DNA from: Nostoc sp. LEGE 12450
Lineage (GTDB): Bacteria > Cyanobacteriota > Cyanobacteriia > Cyanobacteriales > Nostocaceae
Length of the DNA: 64,000 nucleotides
Assembly: GCF_015206895.1 (NCBI RefSeq)
Contig: NZ_JADEXU010000024.1
Location: forward strand, 1-64,000
Direction of reading: 5' to 3'
Shown here: positions 37,988 to 46,185 of the stretch, piece after piece
Numbering within the stretch: position 1 is the first letter of the stretch
Layout: each line of letters starts with the position of its first letter
Translations under genes and position numbers: made by a program
Notes under the pieces: generated by a model
The model's database searches: none
Told to the model about the DNA's origin: nothing
What the model saw: the letters and a program-made list of their open reading frames with translations, nothing else

Positions 37988-38690
37988 ATGAGTAACCAGC
38001 CAGAACAATACAATATTGCTTTTCTCGTTCAGCAACTATGCACAAGTCAAGATAACGCTGTTCTCAAACAGACTACTAAACATTTGGGATTTATTGGTGC
38101 TAATAACCCGGATGTAATAGCTGCCTTGATTCATGTAGTACGTACTACAATTGATGAACCAACACGCTGGGCAGTAATTCAAAGTTTGAGCGAAATTGGT
38201 ACTGATAATAATGATGTTATCCAAACTCTGATTGAGCAACTCAACACTGCTCGTATACCTACCCGCAGGATAGCAGCTCAGAATTTGGCAAAAATTGCTG
38301 TTGGTAATCAATATGCAATTACTAGTCTAATAAATTTGGCACAAATAACTGAAGAAGAATATACTCGCCAGTATGTTGCTTATAGTTTAGGATTTATTGC
38401 AAAAGGTAATAGAGAGGCTGTTAATGCTCTAATTGATTTAATCTATAAAAAAAAGTTCCGATGAATATACTCACAACTTGTGTGTTGACGCTTTTAGAAA
38501 TGTTAGTGAGTGGAATAAAGATATAATTAATGCCTTAATTCAGATAGACAAAACAGCAGAATTTCACACTCGGTTGAAACTATTGCAGACGTTAAAAGTA
38601 AGAGGAGTAAATATAAATGGTTATACTTCGTATTCTTCATTTCGTCCATTATTAGAACAAATGAAAGAAGAAATTAACCAAACTGAATAA
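37988..38690 (+). pseudogene. HEAT-repeat protein gene interrupted at an A8 run
   Basis: The first frame (37988-38464, 158 aa) encodes HEAT-like alpha-alpha repeats (LGFIGANNPDVIAALIHVVR, LSEIGTDNNDVIQTLIEQL, LAKIAVGNQYAITSLINLA). It stops soon after AAAAAAAAG at 38447-38455. The coding pattern resumes in the +1 frame (SSDEYTHNLCVDAFRNVSEW...) to a stop at 38690. Removing one A joins both into a ~234-aa HEAT protein. The second half also has a separate TTG-start frame. It is either a recent pseudogene, a sequencing error in a homopolymer, or a slippage-rescued gene. It converges with a SUKH gene. Confidence 0.75.
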
Positions 38691-38760
38691 TAGGTTTGAC
38701 TTTTCACAATATCTGGAAAACTTCTCCTCTTGTGGCTTAAGGGGTTGGGTTTTGCGTAGT

Positions 38761-39348
38761 TCATCCTAAAAATTCTGGGTCGTTTAATATTTCCTCCATC
38801 ATTTGACCAAAAGATGGATATCTTTGTGCATCTCCATATTTAGAATCAAAGAACCAAGCTTCCCACTCACCATTAGTTGTAATAACTTTAGGATTAAGTA
38901 AAAAAATCATAAAATATTCTTCAGTACTAATTTCTAGACACGTTTGTAGATGTTCTACACGTATATAAGATTGCTCATTACCGTAAATAAAATATTCTTC
39001 GTCTGGTACTGGTTCCAAATCTTGGTGCAGTTCTATCAAATTATCTATAGAGCTTTCTTGGCCTAGAATATACCACTCAATCTCTTCAACTGAATAAAAT
39101 CTGATGCCATACTCTGAAGTAGAGTGCAACCCATTGGAAGCTTTGAGAAACTCTCTGTAAGAAGGCGGAAAGGTTACACCTAATCTAGCTTCAGCAGCAG
39201 AAATTTGCTCTTCAGTTGCGCCTGGATAGCCTAAAAATCCAGATTCAATAACTTCTGGAGATAACTCTTCCTGCTCATACTCTTCTAGTGCTTCTATTTG
39301 CTGACGGCTCCATTCTCTAATACGACTTTCCCAGTCAAAAGCCTTCAT
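38761..39348 (-). CDS. SMI1/KNR4 (SUKH) family protein
   Basis: 195 residues with the SUKH fold signature: GATEEQISAAEARLGVTFPP then SYREFLKASNG, an EYGIRFYSVEEIEW strand and a C-terminal WEAWFFDSKYGDAQRYPSF. In bacteria SUKH proteins often act as immunity proteins for polymorphic toxins, but no toxin gene is next to it here. It converges with the HEAT-repeat pseudogene 70 bp away. Function remains open. Confidence 0.85.
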   Translation of the reverse strand: MKAFDWESRIREWSRQQIEALEEYEQEELSPEVIESGFLGYPGATEEQISAAEARLGVTFPPSYREFLKASNGLHSTSEYGIRFYSVEEIEWYILGQESSIDNLIELHQDLEPVPDEEYFIYGNEQSYIRVEHLQTCLEISTEEYFMIFLLNPKVITTNGEWEAWFFDSKYGDAQRYPSFGQMMEEILNDPEFLG

Positions 39349-39677
39349 TATGTGATTTTTTGATTTAAAGTTAACTAATTAGTAGTTTAACAAAATAAGC
39401 TTTAATAGTATTAACTGATAAATTTTGATGTTAAATATTAGAGGTTGTTTGAAAAGCCAAGGTGATTAGAAATCGCGGCTACACAGACAAGAGCTTCTGA
39501 ACATTCCGATTGACTTAGTTTTAGTAATTGATAAAATATAACAATTTTTGATATCTTTTAGATAGAAATATGACTATCAACTCCTACCAGAAGTATTTAA
39601 TAAAATATAAAACAATAAGCCTGTGTAGACAGGCTTAGTTAGTGTAAGCGCAGATTTAAGTCTGACGAATTACCAAA
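39349..39677. other. Spacer with one terminator
   Basis: About 330 bp of AT-rich sequence between the SUKH and YceD genes. It contains the hairpin at 39616-39637 and otherwise nothing I can name. Confidence 0.45.
39616..39637 (-). terminator. Rho-independent-type terminator after the YceD gene
   Basis: TAAGCCTGT / ACAGGCTTA form a 9-bp stem with a GTAG loop. On the minus strand it is followed by TTGTTTTATATTTT, a T-rich tract. It lies about 40 bases beyond the stop of the YceD gene. Confidence 0.7.
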
Positions 39678-40199
39678 TTATTGTCCCGGAAGTTGCTTTT
39701 TCAGTGCTTCCAGAGAAGCCCAACGGTTATCAACTGGAGTTGCAGGACTATCAGAACTATCAACTGTATTACTTACAGGAATACCTGGACAATTCCTACT
39801 GCATAACTGTCGTTGAGGTACTGCCAAACACATCTGCTCATACAGCCATTCATTGGGATAAAAATGACCATCGGGTGGCAGGGTTTCAAGCAACTCTTCC
39901 ATAATCACTTCCCTTTCTAGGGGCAAGTCATTTACTTGATTTGCAGCTTCATCTAACCAGATAATTTCTTTGGTATCAAGCCCTAAGCGGCGATTGTATT
40001 GCTGCAAGCAGCGATTGCAGGTACAAGTAATAATTGTTTCTGCCTGAGCAGATACTTCCAGGTAAGTGCCATGATGCTGCACGCGCACATGACCGCGAAC
40101 TGGTGTTAACGTTTCCAGACCAGGCAGAAATTCCTCAACTTGAACTTCCTCTGTCCGCTCCGGGGCTTTAGTTAGCTGCGGAATATAAATTGCGTCCAT
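39678..40199 (-). CDS. YceD family protein (DUF177)
   Basis: 173 residues. DUF177/YceD proteins are linked to large-subunit rRNA (23S) metabolism and are often next to rpmF. The pattern CTCNRCLQQY then CSRNCPG gives two Cys pairs likely to bind zinc. The start ATG at 40199 and MDAIYIPQLTK N-terminus are usual for cyanobacterial members. It is downstream of the rpmH-rnpA-yidC-jag cluster, on the same strand, about 265 bp after jag, with an intervening palindromic element. Confidence 0.85.
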   Translation of the reverse strand: MDAIYIPQLTKAPERTEEVQVEEFLPGLETLTPVRGHVRVQHHGTYLEVSAQAETIITCTCNRCLQQYNRRLGLDTKEIIWLDEAANQVNDLPLEREVIMEELLETLPPDGHFYPNEWLYEQMCLAVPQRQLCSRNCPGIPVSNTVDSSDSPATPVDNRWASLEALKKQLPGQ

Positions 40200-40337
40200 A
40201 GGATTTGTGAGACATCCTCACGAGAATTAATGGTGATTACCAGCAATAATACTGATACTACATCTTTATTTTAGCTTTTAGGAACAAGAGAAATTTTGAA
40301 ATTATCTAGTTATGAGCTTCATTAACTCCTAACTCCT

Positions 40338-40465
40338 GTAGAGACGCGATTAAGCTAAAAATATTTTAATTTGCATCCTCAAAAAAATGAATCTTTTGTG
40401 GGGTGGGCATCTTGCCCGCCCTGGTTGTGCAAATTAAATACGCGACAGCTTAATTACGTCTCTCC
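40338..40465. mobile_element. Nested palindromic (MITE-like) element
   Basis: The outer arms GTAGAGACGCGATTAAGCT (40338-40356) and AGCTTAATTACGTCTCTCC (40447-40465) pair at 16 of 19 positions. Inner arms TTTTAATTTGCA / TGCAAATTAAA pair as well. The centre is a GGGTGGGC-GCCCGCCC hairpin (40401-40421). The right end abuts the stop codon of jag and may act as its terminator. Confidence 0.65.
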
Positions 40466-40992
40466 TAACCCCTAACTTCTTCCAACGAAGCTGGTCGTAC
40501 AACCAGATGACGATGCGGCTCTTTACCGCGACTGAAGGTTTCCAAATCTCCAAATTCCTTCAAGAAGGTATGGATTTGTCGCCTTTCAGCAGAACTGAGG
40601 GATTTGATTTCTACTTCTCTACCAGAAAAGCGCACTTCATCGGCTGCTGCTTCTGCTAATGCGCGAATTTCAGCTTCTCTTTTGACCCGGTAGCCATTCA
40701 ACTCAATAGTGTAAGAGGCTTGTTCCTCTGGGGGTTGGCTCAGGTTTAAAACTGAATTTGCTAGATACTGAATCGCATCTAGCACAGAACCATCAGTACC
40801 AATTAATATCTGGATTTGTTCTGTCGTCAAATTAGTTTGATCGATTGTTAACCAGTAATTATCTGGTTCTGGGGAATCGCTGTCTTGAGATTGGGGAGTT
40901 TCTAAATGACCCTGAATCTCAGCAGGTACTCCAGTGAGTTCCAGCAGGGTTTTTAACCACTGCTGACCTCGCTGCATCGAAATATTGCTCAT
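40465..40992 (-). CDS. Jag/KhpB family RNA-binding protein (KH + R3H)
   Basis: 175 residues. The KH domain (about 45-110) has [15 protein letters not shown] in place of the usual GKxGxxLxxLQ loop. The C-terminal R3H domain (about 110-170) has [20 protein letters not shown] and R-x-x-H-like [12 protein letters not shown]. Family members bind RNA with KhpA and affect cell elongation. In this position (after yidC) jag is highly conserved. Its ATG overlaps the yidC stop by four bases (ATGA), indicating translational coupling. An N-terminal Jag domain is absent, as is normal in cyanobacteria. Confidence 0.9.
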   Translation of the reverse strand: MSNISMQRGQQWLKTLLELTGVPAEIQGHLETPQSQDSDSPEPDNYWLTIDQTNLTTEQIQILIGTDGSVLDAIQYLANSVLNLSQPPEEQASYTIELNGYRVKREAEIRALAEAAADEVRFSGREVEIKSLSSAERRQIHTFLKEFGDLETFSRGKEPHRHLVVRPASLEEVRG

Positions 40993-42140
40993 GATCCCCC
41001 TGTAGCCTTTTTCTTAGAACTTTTCGGTTCAAATGGCAATGCTTTTTGTTCGATGACTGTTGCTTCTTTCTCTTGAGTTTCTACAATTTTTTGCAGTTCT
41101 TCTGGTAGAGGTTCGCGAGAGAGAAGATAAGTTTGTGCAGTTTGGAAAATGTTACCAATCACCATATACATCAGCACCCCGGCTGGTAGGGGGAAGAACA
41201 AAAACATCCCAGAAAATATGACTGGAGTGATTTTGTTAACTGTATCTTGCTGCGGATTGCCACCACTGGAATTTTGCCCAGAAAGCATTTGGCTGACATA
41301 AAGGCTGATTCCAAAGAAGACAATCATGGCAACAATATCCCAGTGGATTGTGCCATCTGCATCTTGTGCGCCAACTCTGCCTAAAGCATCAATGAATAAA
41401 AAGCCTTTTTCTGCTGCTAGTCCGGGAATTGTTCCTTGAATGCTAACTTCTCCTGGCTGCAAGGCTTCTACATTGCCATCAGCATCAATTTTTATGCGAT
41501 CTTCGCCTTTGGTTATTTTCCAATCAGGAGTTAGCTTATTTTCTGGGTGTTCTGCTAAAAGTACCTGAAATGGTTTGCCTTCAACAGTCTGATATTGGAT
41601 CTTAGTTTGTTCTCCCACCGCTAGTTTGTTACCACTGGGAAGGATTGCAGCTACTTTAACGTGTTCCCCATCTGCAATATAAATATTTTGAGGAGCAGTC
41701 GCAAAGGCTTGCGGTTGAATTTGCTCGATTTGTTCTGAGGGAACGATTTGCAGGTTAACACTGTAGTTTGCACTTGCAAAAGGTGAACCCCGCAAAGTGG
41801 CAAACAGCGCTAATAAGACCGGCATTTGCACTAATAACGGAAAACAGCCTGCCAAGGGGTTGCCAAATTCTTTTTGGACATTGACCATTTCCTCCTGCTG
41901 CTTTTGCGGTTCATCCTTATAGCGCTCTTTAATTTCTGCCATCCGCTTCTGCATCAGAGGTTGTACAATTCGCATCTTCCGCATGTTGCGAATTGAGCCA
42001 GCACTCAGGGGATAGAGCGCGAAGCGGACTATCAATGTCAAAGCAACGATCGCCAATCCGTAGCTAGGCACAATACCATAGAAGAAATCTATGATTGGCA
42101 GCATCACGTTGTTCGAGAGAAAGCCGATACCAAAATCCAT
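40989..42140 (-). CDS. yidC: YidC/Oxa1 membrane protein insertase with periplasmic Ig-like insertion
   Basis: 383 residues. It inserts proteins, including photosynthetic subunits, into the plasma and thylakoid membranes. The core helices are at about 15-40, 95-115, 265-285, and 315-350. The cytoplasmic loop [20 protein letters not shown] and [16 protein letters not shown] are family landmarks. Between helices 2 and 3 there is a ~130-residue extracytoplasmic stretch that looks like a Big_2/Ig-like domain ([20 protein letters not shown]). The C-terminus is basic ([10 protein letters not shown]). Part of the rpmH-rnpA cluster and overlaps jag. Confidence 0.95.
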   Translation of the reverse strand: MDFGIGFLSNNVMLPIIDFFYGIVPSYGLAIVALTLIVRFALYPLSAGSIRNMRKMRIVQPLMQKRMAEIKERYKDEPQKQQEEMVNVQKEFGNPLAGCFPLLVQMPVLLALFATLRGSPFASANYSVNLQIVPSEQIEQIQPQAFATAPQNIYIADGEHVKVAAILPSGNKLAVGEQTKIQYQTVEGKPFQVLLAEHPENKLTPDWKITKGEDRIKIDADGNVEALQPGEVSIQGTIPGLAAEKGFLFIDALGRVGAQDADGTIHWDIVAMIVFFGISLYVSQMLSGQNSSGGNPQQDTVNKITPVIFSGMFLFFPLPAGVLMYMVIGNIFQTAQTYLLSREPLPEELQKIVETQEKEATVIEQKALPFEPKSSKKKATGGS

Positions 42141-42346
42141 TATTCTGAATTCAACCTGAGGTACTGTAAACTAACTGAATCTAATTTATCTAAATCATAA
42201 ATTATGTGCGACTACCCTTAGCTACGGATAGCCGCACATGCCAAAAGTAGGGAAGTAGGGAGTGGTATGTATTTTTTGGTAAGTGCGAAGTTCTGAATTT
42301 TGTATTTTATCTGAGCAAATTCTGCATTCCCTATTCCCTACTCCCA
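42141..42346 (-). repeat. Short spacer with complementary repeats
   Basis: AGTAGGGAAGTAGGGAGT near 42246-42263 is matched by ATTCCCTATTCCCTACTCCC near 42328-42347. They can pair as a long stem in the transcript between the PH-domain gene and yidC, and may limit read-through. Confidence 0.45.
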
Positions 42347-42739
42347 TCACTTATTAGCAGCTACCGTATATTCGGGATTTTTCGCAGCAATTCTTTCATT
42401 AATGTAGTCATAGACTTCCCGAAATTTGGGAATTGCACGCAATTCGAGACGACTGCCGTTTTTTAGGGTTAGTACCATATCTCCCCACAAGCCAATGCCA
42501 CGGGGGATTGTGACAACTTTGACAATTTCTGAGTAAATTATGTCAGTGCGATCGCGCCCCTGCCAACCTCCGATCACGGTAACTCGGCGATCGGTGATGC
42601 GGAAACGCAGCCACAATGCTCTGACAATTGCCCCAACTGTTAATGGTATCCCGACAATGGTTAGCCCAATTAGCACGTTGACAATTAAATCCCCAATATG
42701 GGGACCACCTTCATAATAAACATCTTCACGAATTCCCAT
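42347..42739 (-). CDS. PH-domain (bPH2-like) membrane protein in the rnpA-yidC cluster
   Basis: 130 residues. One to two hydrophobic helices (about 18-45) come first, then a bacterial pleckstrin-homology-like domain (RFRITDRRVTVIGGW, LWGDMVLTLKNGSRLELRAIP). In cyanobacteria a PH-domain gene often sits between rnpA and yidC. A role in membrane biogenesis is plausible but unproven. The ATG at 42739 lies inside rnpA, which overlaps it by 14 bases. Confidence 0.82.
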   Translation of the reverse strand: MGIREDVYYEGGPHIGDLIVNVLIGLTIVGIPLTVGAIVRALWLRFRITDRRVTVIGGWQGRDRTDIIYSEIVKVVTIPRGIGLWGDMVLTLKNGSRLELRAIPKFREVYDYINERIAAKNPEYTVAANK

Positions 42740-43148
42740 CGAACACCTCAGCTTGTGCCAACAACTGCTCTAATTCTTGCAGAAATTGTGGGCTTACGCA
42801 CTTAGATTCTGCTGCTGTAGGTTTGACAATGAACACTAATCGCCATCCTGGTGATAATTTGGGCAGCAAACTATATAAAGCAGAAGTAATTTGCCGTTTG
42901 ATTCGGTTGCGAACCACTGCCCTTTTGCTGACTTTTGTGCTTATAGAAATGCCAATGCGTATGCTGGATATATGCACTGAGTCAATTGGTTGTGTAGTCT
43001 GAGTGGCAGTGTCCAAAGAAGGTTTTCTTGAATACAACGGCTTTAAGGCTCTCAATGTTAAATAAGAGCCATTACGCCGAATTCCTTCCCGGAAAACTGC
43101 CTGAAAATCCTTGCGGGATTTTAGCCGATTTGCTTTAGGCAAAGCCAC
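42726..43148 (-). CDS. rnpA: Ribonuclease P protein component
   Basis: Protein subunit of RNase P, which trims tRNA 5' ends. 140 residues. N-terminal LPKANRLKSRKDFQAVFREG and the RNR-like motif KVSKRAVVRNRIKRQITSAL are diagnostic. An unusually long middle segment (about 35-65, Thr/Ser/Gln-rich) is inserted between the F-x-x-V-F strand and the basic motif. The start codon is GTG at 43148. It lies 26 bp downstream of rpmH and overlaps the PH-domain gene. Confidence 0.95.
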   Translation of the reverse strand: MALPKANRLKSRKDFQAVFREGIRRNGSYLTLRALKPLYSRKPSLDTATQTTQPIDSVHISSIRIGISISTKVSKRAVVRNRIKRQITSALYSLLPKLSPGWRLVFIVKPTAAESKCVSPQFLQELEQLLAQAEVFDGNS

Positions 43149-43174
43149 AGATACTCTTTTAGCTTAAATATGCC

Positions 43175-43309
43175 CTAAACGCTCAAACGGTGACGGCCCT
43201 TTTTTCTCCTAGCTCTAATTACGTTTCTACCATCTGGTGTCCGCATTCTGGCACGAAAACCAGAGGTTCTTTTTCTCTTACGGCTAGTACCGCCTAGTGT
43301 TCTTTTCAT
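43175..43309 (-). CDS. rpmH: 50S ribosomal protein L34
   Basis: 44 codons: starts [20 protein letters not shown] and ends [11 protein letters not shown]. Highly basic, canonical L34. AGGAG lies eight bases before the ATG (43309). It is the first gene of the conserved rpmH-rnpA-(PH)-yidC-jag cluster. Confidence 0.97.
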   Translation of the reverse strand: MKRTLGGTSRKRKRTSGFRARMRTPDGRNVIRARRKKGRHRLSV

Positions 43310-43413
43310 ACTGTTCTCCTCTTAGGTGATTTTTATAAAAACTCACAATCTCTAATTGTATCACTTTTTTAGTGAATTGGGAACTGGGCATTGGTTACAC
43401 CCAATCAGCATTC

Positions 43414-43926
43414 TTAATTGATGCTCAAAATCCATGTTCCCATGTAGCGCAATAGTGGCACATCGCCAGGGGAAAGCACTTGGCAATTAAAGTAGTAAAC
43501 TCCGCCAAAGGATGGGTTTTTCACGTTAGACAAGACTACCTCAACTGCGCTACCTGCTGGTACAGGCTCTTGGGGAAAAATATTAATTAGCTTACCTTCT
43601 TTGTCCCACTTCACCTCAGAAAGCGGAACTGCTTTGCCTTTGACTCGGACTTCAATTTTTTGCTGGTCGAAAGTTCCTTTGTAATAATCAGGGTAGGTAA
43701 TGGCAAATTGACCAACTGCCAATTTCATTCTTTGGGCTGGAATCCTCAATATATATCGATCCCAACCATTGGCTTGTCCACCAAAATCTAATCGGAAGGG
43801 CAGTTGATTTTCGGATTTAATGCCACTAAACAGCGTAAATCCAGGTAAACTTTGTGCCCAAGTCAGGGCTGGAAATCCAGTCACTAAACAGCTAGTCACG
43901 GCTAAAGCGGAAAGTAAACGTCGCAT
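43414..43926 (-). CDS. DUF2808 exported protein
   Basis: 170 residues with a signal peptide (MRRLLSALAVTSCLVTGFPA, cleavage around TWA-QS). A DUF2808 domain follows: FRLDFGGQANGWDRYILRIP, AITYPDYYKGTFD, and a C-terminal GGVYYFNCQVLSPGDVPLLR then MGTWILSI. The family is cyanobacterial, extracytoplasmic and of unknown function. It lies about 105 bp upstream of rpmH on the same strand. Confidence 0.9.
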   Translation of the reverse strand: MRRLLSALAVTSCLVTGFPALTWAQSLPGFTLFSGIKSENQLPFRLDFGGQANGWDRYILRIPAQRMKLAVGQFAITYPDYYKGTFDQQKIEVRVKGKAVPLSEVKWDKEGKLINIFPQEPVPAGSAVEVVLSNVKNPSFGGVYYFNCQVLSPGDVPLLRYMGTWILSIN

Positions 43927-44693
43927 AATTGAGCTTCCTCTACCAAAAAATAAATCTGTTATCTAAAATAACCGTGTGTTAGTATTCGTTACTAAAGTTT
44001 ACTACTCACTTCCTGACAATTGACGTTCAGTGACAACAAAAAGTGCCATCCTCCCTGATGTTTAGACGGTAGTAAAATTCCTTAGTGATAAATATTACAT
44101 GCAATTAATTTACTTTATTACCCTTATAGAGTAATGTTTTGATGACTAGGTTGGTCAAATTTGGAACTCAATAGAAACACCGTTGGGATTGGATTGTGTT
44201 TCTAAATGTGTATAAGTGTATCTAAATTTGAGAATTTTGTTATAAAAATTGAGGCGTGCCATCAGCGATCGCCAGTTAAGTTGGGCTAAATTGATTAAAA
44301 TAAGTTGGATTGGAATCAAAGTCGTAATCATTAAAATTTGATTTGGAAATTATAAAGCCTTCAAAATTGGGTCAATATTATCTCTATAAGACAGAAATAC
44401 CAAAATTTCTCAATCCCGAAAATAAGCTGAAGATAAAGATGCAAAATTTGGGAATCAATTTAGGATGTGCAATACGTAACCCTGTTTGCAACTATCTGAA
44501 AATATGACATCTGCGAACGGCAAAGTCAGGCATTGCCTGGACACCTAAGAGTGGGAGAGGAAAGTTTCAAGGTTCAATCTACAAGTAAAAGTCATAGCTG
44601 ATGTTCCTGCCTAAGTACTATGAATACGGGATATCCCTCATCTAGACAATCACTTACTGGGCAGAGATTAGGTATTTATCTTCAGGAGATTTC
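43927..44693. promoter_or_regulatory. Divergent spacer upstream of the transhydrogenase operon
   Basis: About 770 bp. Immediately before pntA lies AGGAG (ribosome-binding site) at good spacing. The rest is AT-rich, with HIP1 at 44264. I see no operator I can name and no hidden gene. Confidence 0.4.
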
Positions 44694-45860
44694 ATGAGAA
44701 TAGCAGTTGCTAAAGAAATTGAAGTTTGTGAACGTCGTGTGGCATTAATTCCTGACACCGTTGCTCGATTGGTAAAGCAAGGTTTGGAAGTCTGGGTAGA
44801 AAAGGGTGCAGGAGAGCGATCTTTTTTCAGTGATACTGACTATGAAGCCGCAGGAGCCACAATAATTGGCGATACTGCCAAATTATGGGGCGAAACAGAT
44901 ATTCTTTTGAAAGTCAGCCCACCACAAGAACGAGAAGATGGACGTTCAGAAGTTGATTTGTTAAAGGAAGGGGCTGTATTAGTCAGTTTCCTCAATCCTT
45001 TAGGAAATCCTGTTGTAGCGCAGCAACTAGCAAATCGGAAAATTACAGCCTTGAGTATGGAAATGATTCCCCGTACTACCAGGGCGCAAAGTATGGATGC
45101 TTTGTCCTCGCAAGCTTCATTAGCAGGTTACAAAGCAGTATTAATTGCGGCAGCTGCATTACCGAAATATTTCCCGATGTTAACCACAGCCGCAGGCACG
45201 ATCGCTCCAGCGAAAGTATTTATTATGGGCGCTGGTGTCGCCGGATTACAAGCGATCGCTACCGCCAGACGCTTGGGTGCAGTGGTAGAAGCCTTTGATA
45301 TTCGTCCCGCCGTTAAAGAAGAAGTGCAAAGCTTAGGGGCAAAATTCGTTGAAGTCAAATTAGACGAAGAAACCGTCGCTGCTGGCGGTTACGCCAAGGA
45401 AATCTCTGAAGCTAGTAAACAACGTACCCAAGAAGTTGTCGCTGAACACATCAAAAATTCTGATGTGGTGATTACCACCGCCCAAGTGCCTGGAAGACAA
45501 GCACCACGGCTAGTTACAGAAGAAATGGTGGCGCAAATGAAACCAGGTTCAGTGATTGTGGATTTGGCTGCTGAACAGGGTGGTAACTGCGCCTGCACAG
45601 AACCAGGTAAAGATATTGTCTGGAACGGCGTAACGATTATCGGCCCCATCAACCTCCCATCATCGATGCCAATTCACGCCAGCCAATTGTATGCCAAGAA
45701 CGTAACATCGTTGATGCAATTGCTAATTAAAGACAAAGCTTTGCAGGTGGACTTTAGCGACGACATCGTTGATGCAGCTTGCGTTACCCACGCTGGTGAA
45801 ATTCGCAATCAACGAGTGCGCGATGCGCTACAAGCTTTGAGCGGCGTTGGAGCAGGTTAG
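44694..45860 (+). CDS. pntA: NAD(P) transhydrogenase subunit alpha, part 1 (dI domain)
   Basis: NAD(H)-binding soluble domain of the proton-translocating transhydrogenase, which links the NADH/NADPH balance to the proton gradient. 388 residues. AlaDh/PNT N-terminal domain first (MRIAVAKEIEVCERRVALIP), then a Rossmann motif GAGVAGLQAIATARRLGA near 178-195. DIRPAVKEEVQSLGAKFVEV and the mobile-loop region complete it. The alpha chain is split in two genes, as in many cyanobacteria and alphaproteobacteria. First gene of pntA1-pntA2-pntB. Confidence 0.96.
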   Translation: MRIAVAKEIEVCERRVALIPDTVARLVKQGLEVWVEKGAGERSFFSDTDYEAAGATIIGDTAKLWGETDILLKVSPPQEREDGRSEVDLLKEGAVLVSFLNPLGNPVVAQQLANRKITALSMEMIPRTTRAQSMDALSSQASLAGYKAVLIAAAALPKYFPMLTTAAGTIAPAKVFIMGAGVAGLQAIATARRLGAVVEAFDIRPAVKEEVQSLGAKFVEVKLDEETVAAGGYAKEISEASKQRTQEVVAEHIKNSDVVITTAQVPGRQAPRLVTEEMVAQMKPGSVIVDLAAEQGGNCACTEPGKDIVWNGVTIIGPINLPSSMPIHASQLYAKNVTSLMQLLIKDKALQVDFSDDIVDAACVTHAGEIRNQRVRDALQALSGVGAG

Positions 45861-45891
45861 TAGCCAAATTACTATAAGGAGTTTTGATTTC

Positions 45892-46185
45892 ATGACAGAG
45901 GCATTACTTGCTGCTTTGTTCGTATTTGTTTTGGCATCTTTTATCGGCTTTGAAGTCATCAACAAAATCCCACCGACTTTACACACGCCCTTAATGTCAG
46001 GCTCAAACGCGATTTCTGGAATTGCGGTACTGGGAGCAATAGTTGCTGCTGGTGCGAGAGACACAAGTGTGTCAGTAATTCTTGGTTTGATTGCTGTGGT
46101 ACTGGCAACAATCAACGTTGTGGGTGGTTTTTTAGTCACAGACAGAATGTTGCAAATGTTCAAGAAGAAGGAGATTAAGGCGTGA
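45892..46185 (+). CDS. pntA2: NAD(P) transhydrogenase subunit alpha, part 2 (membrane helices)
   Basis: 97-residue membrane protein forming the first helices of the dII proton channel. LASFIGFEVINKIPPTLHTP and LMSGSNAISGIAVLGAIVAA are typical. I choose the ATG at 45892, which has AAGGAG twelve bases upstream. An in-frame start at 45847 lies inside pntA and lacks conservation. Its stop overlaps the pntB start by four bases. Confidence 0.94.
   Translation: MTEALLAALFVFVLASFIGFEVINKIPPTLHTPLMSGSNAISGIAVLGAIVAAGARDTSVSVILGLIAVVLATINVVGGFLVTDRMLQMFKKKEIKA

Noticed and set aside
38447-38456. Programmed -1 frameshift (A AAA AAG) in the HEAT gene
   Set aside because: The slippery heptamer is present, but the -1 frame leads to a stop after about 24 codons; the HEAT pattern continues in the +1 frame instead.
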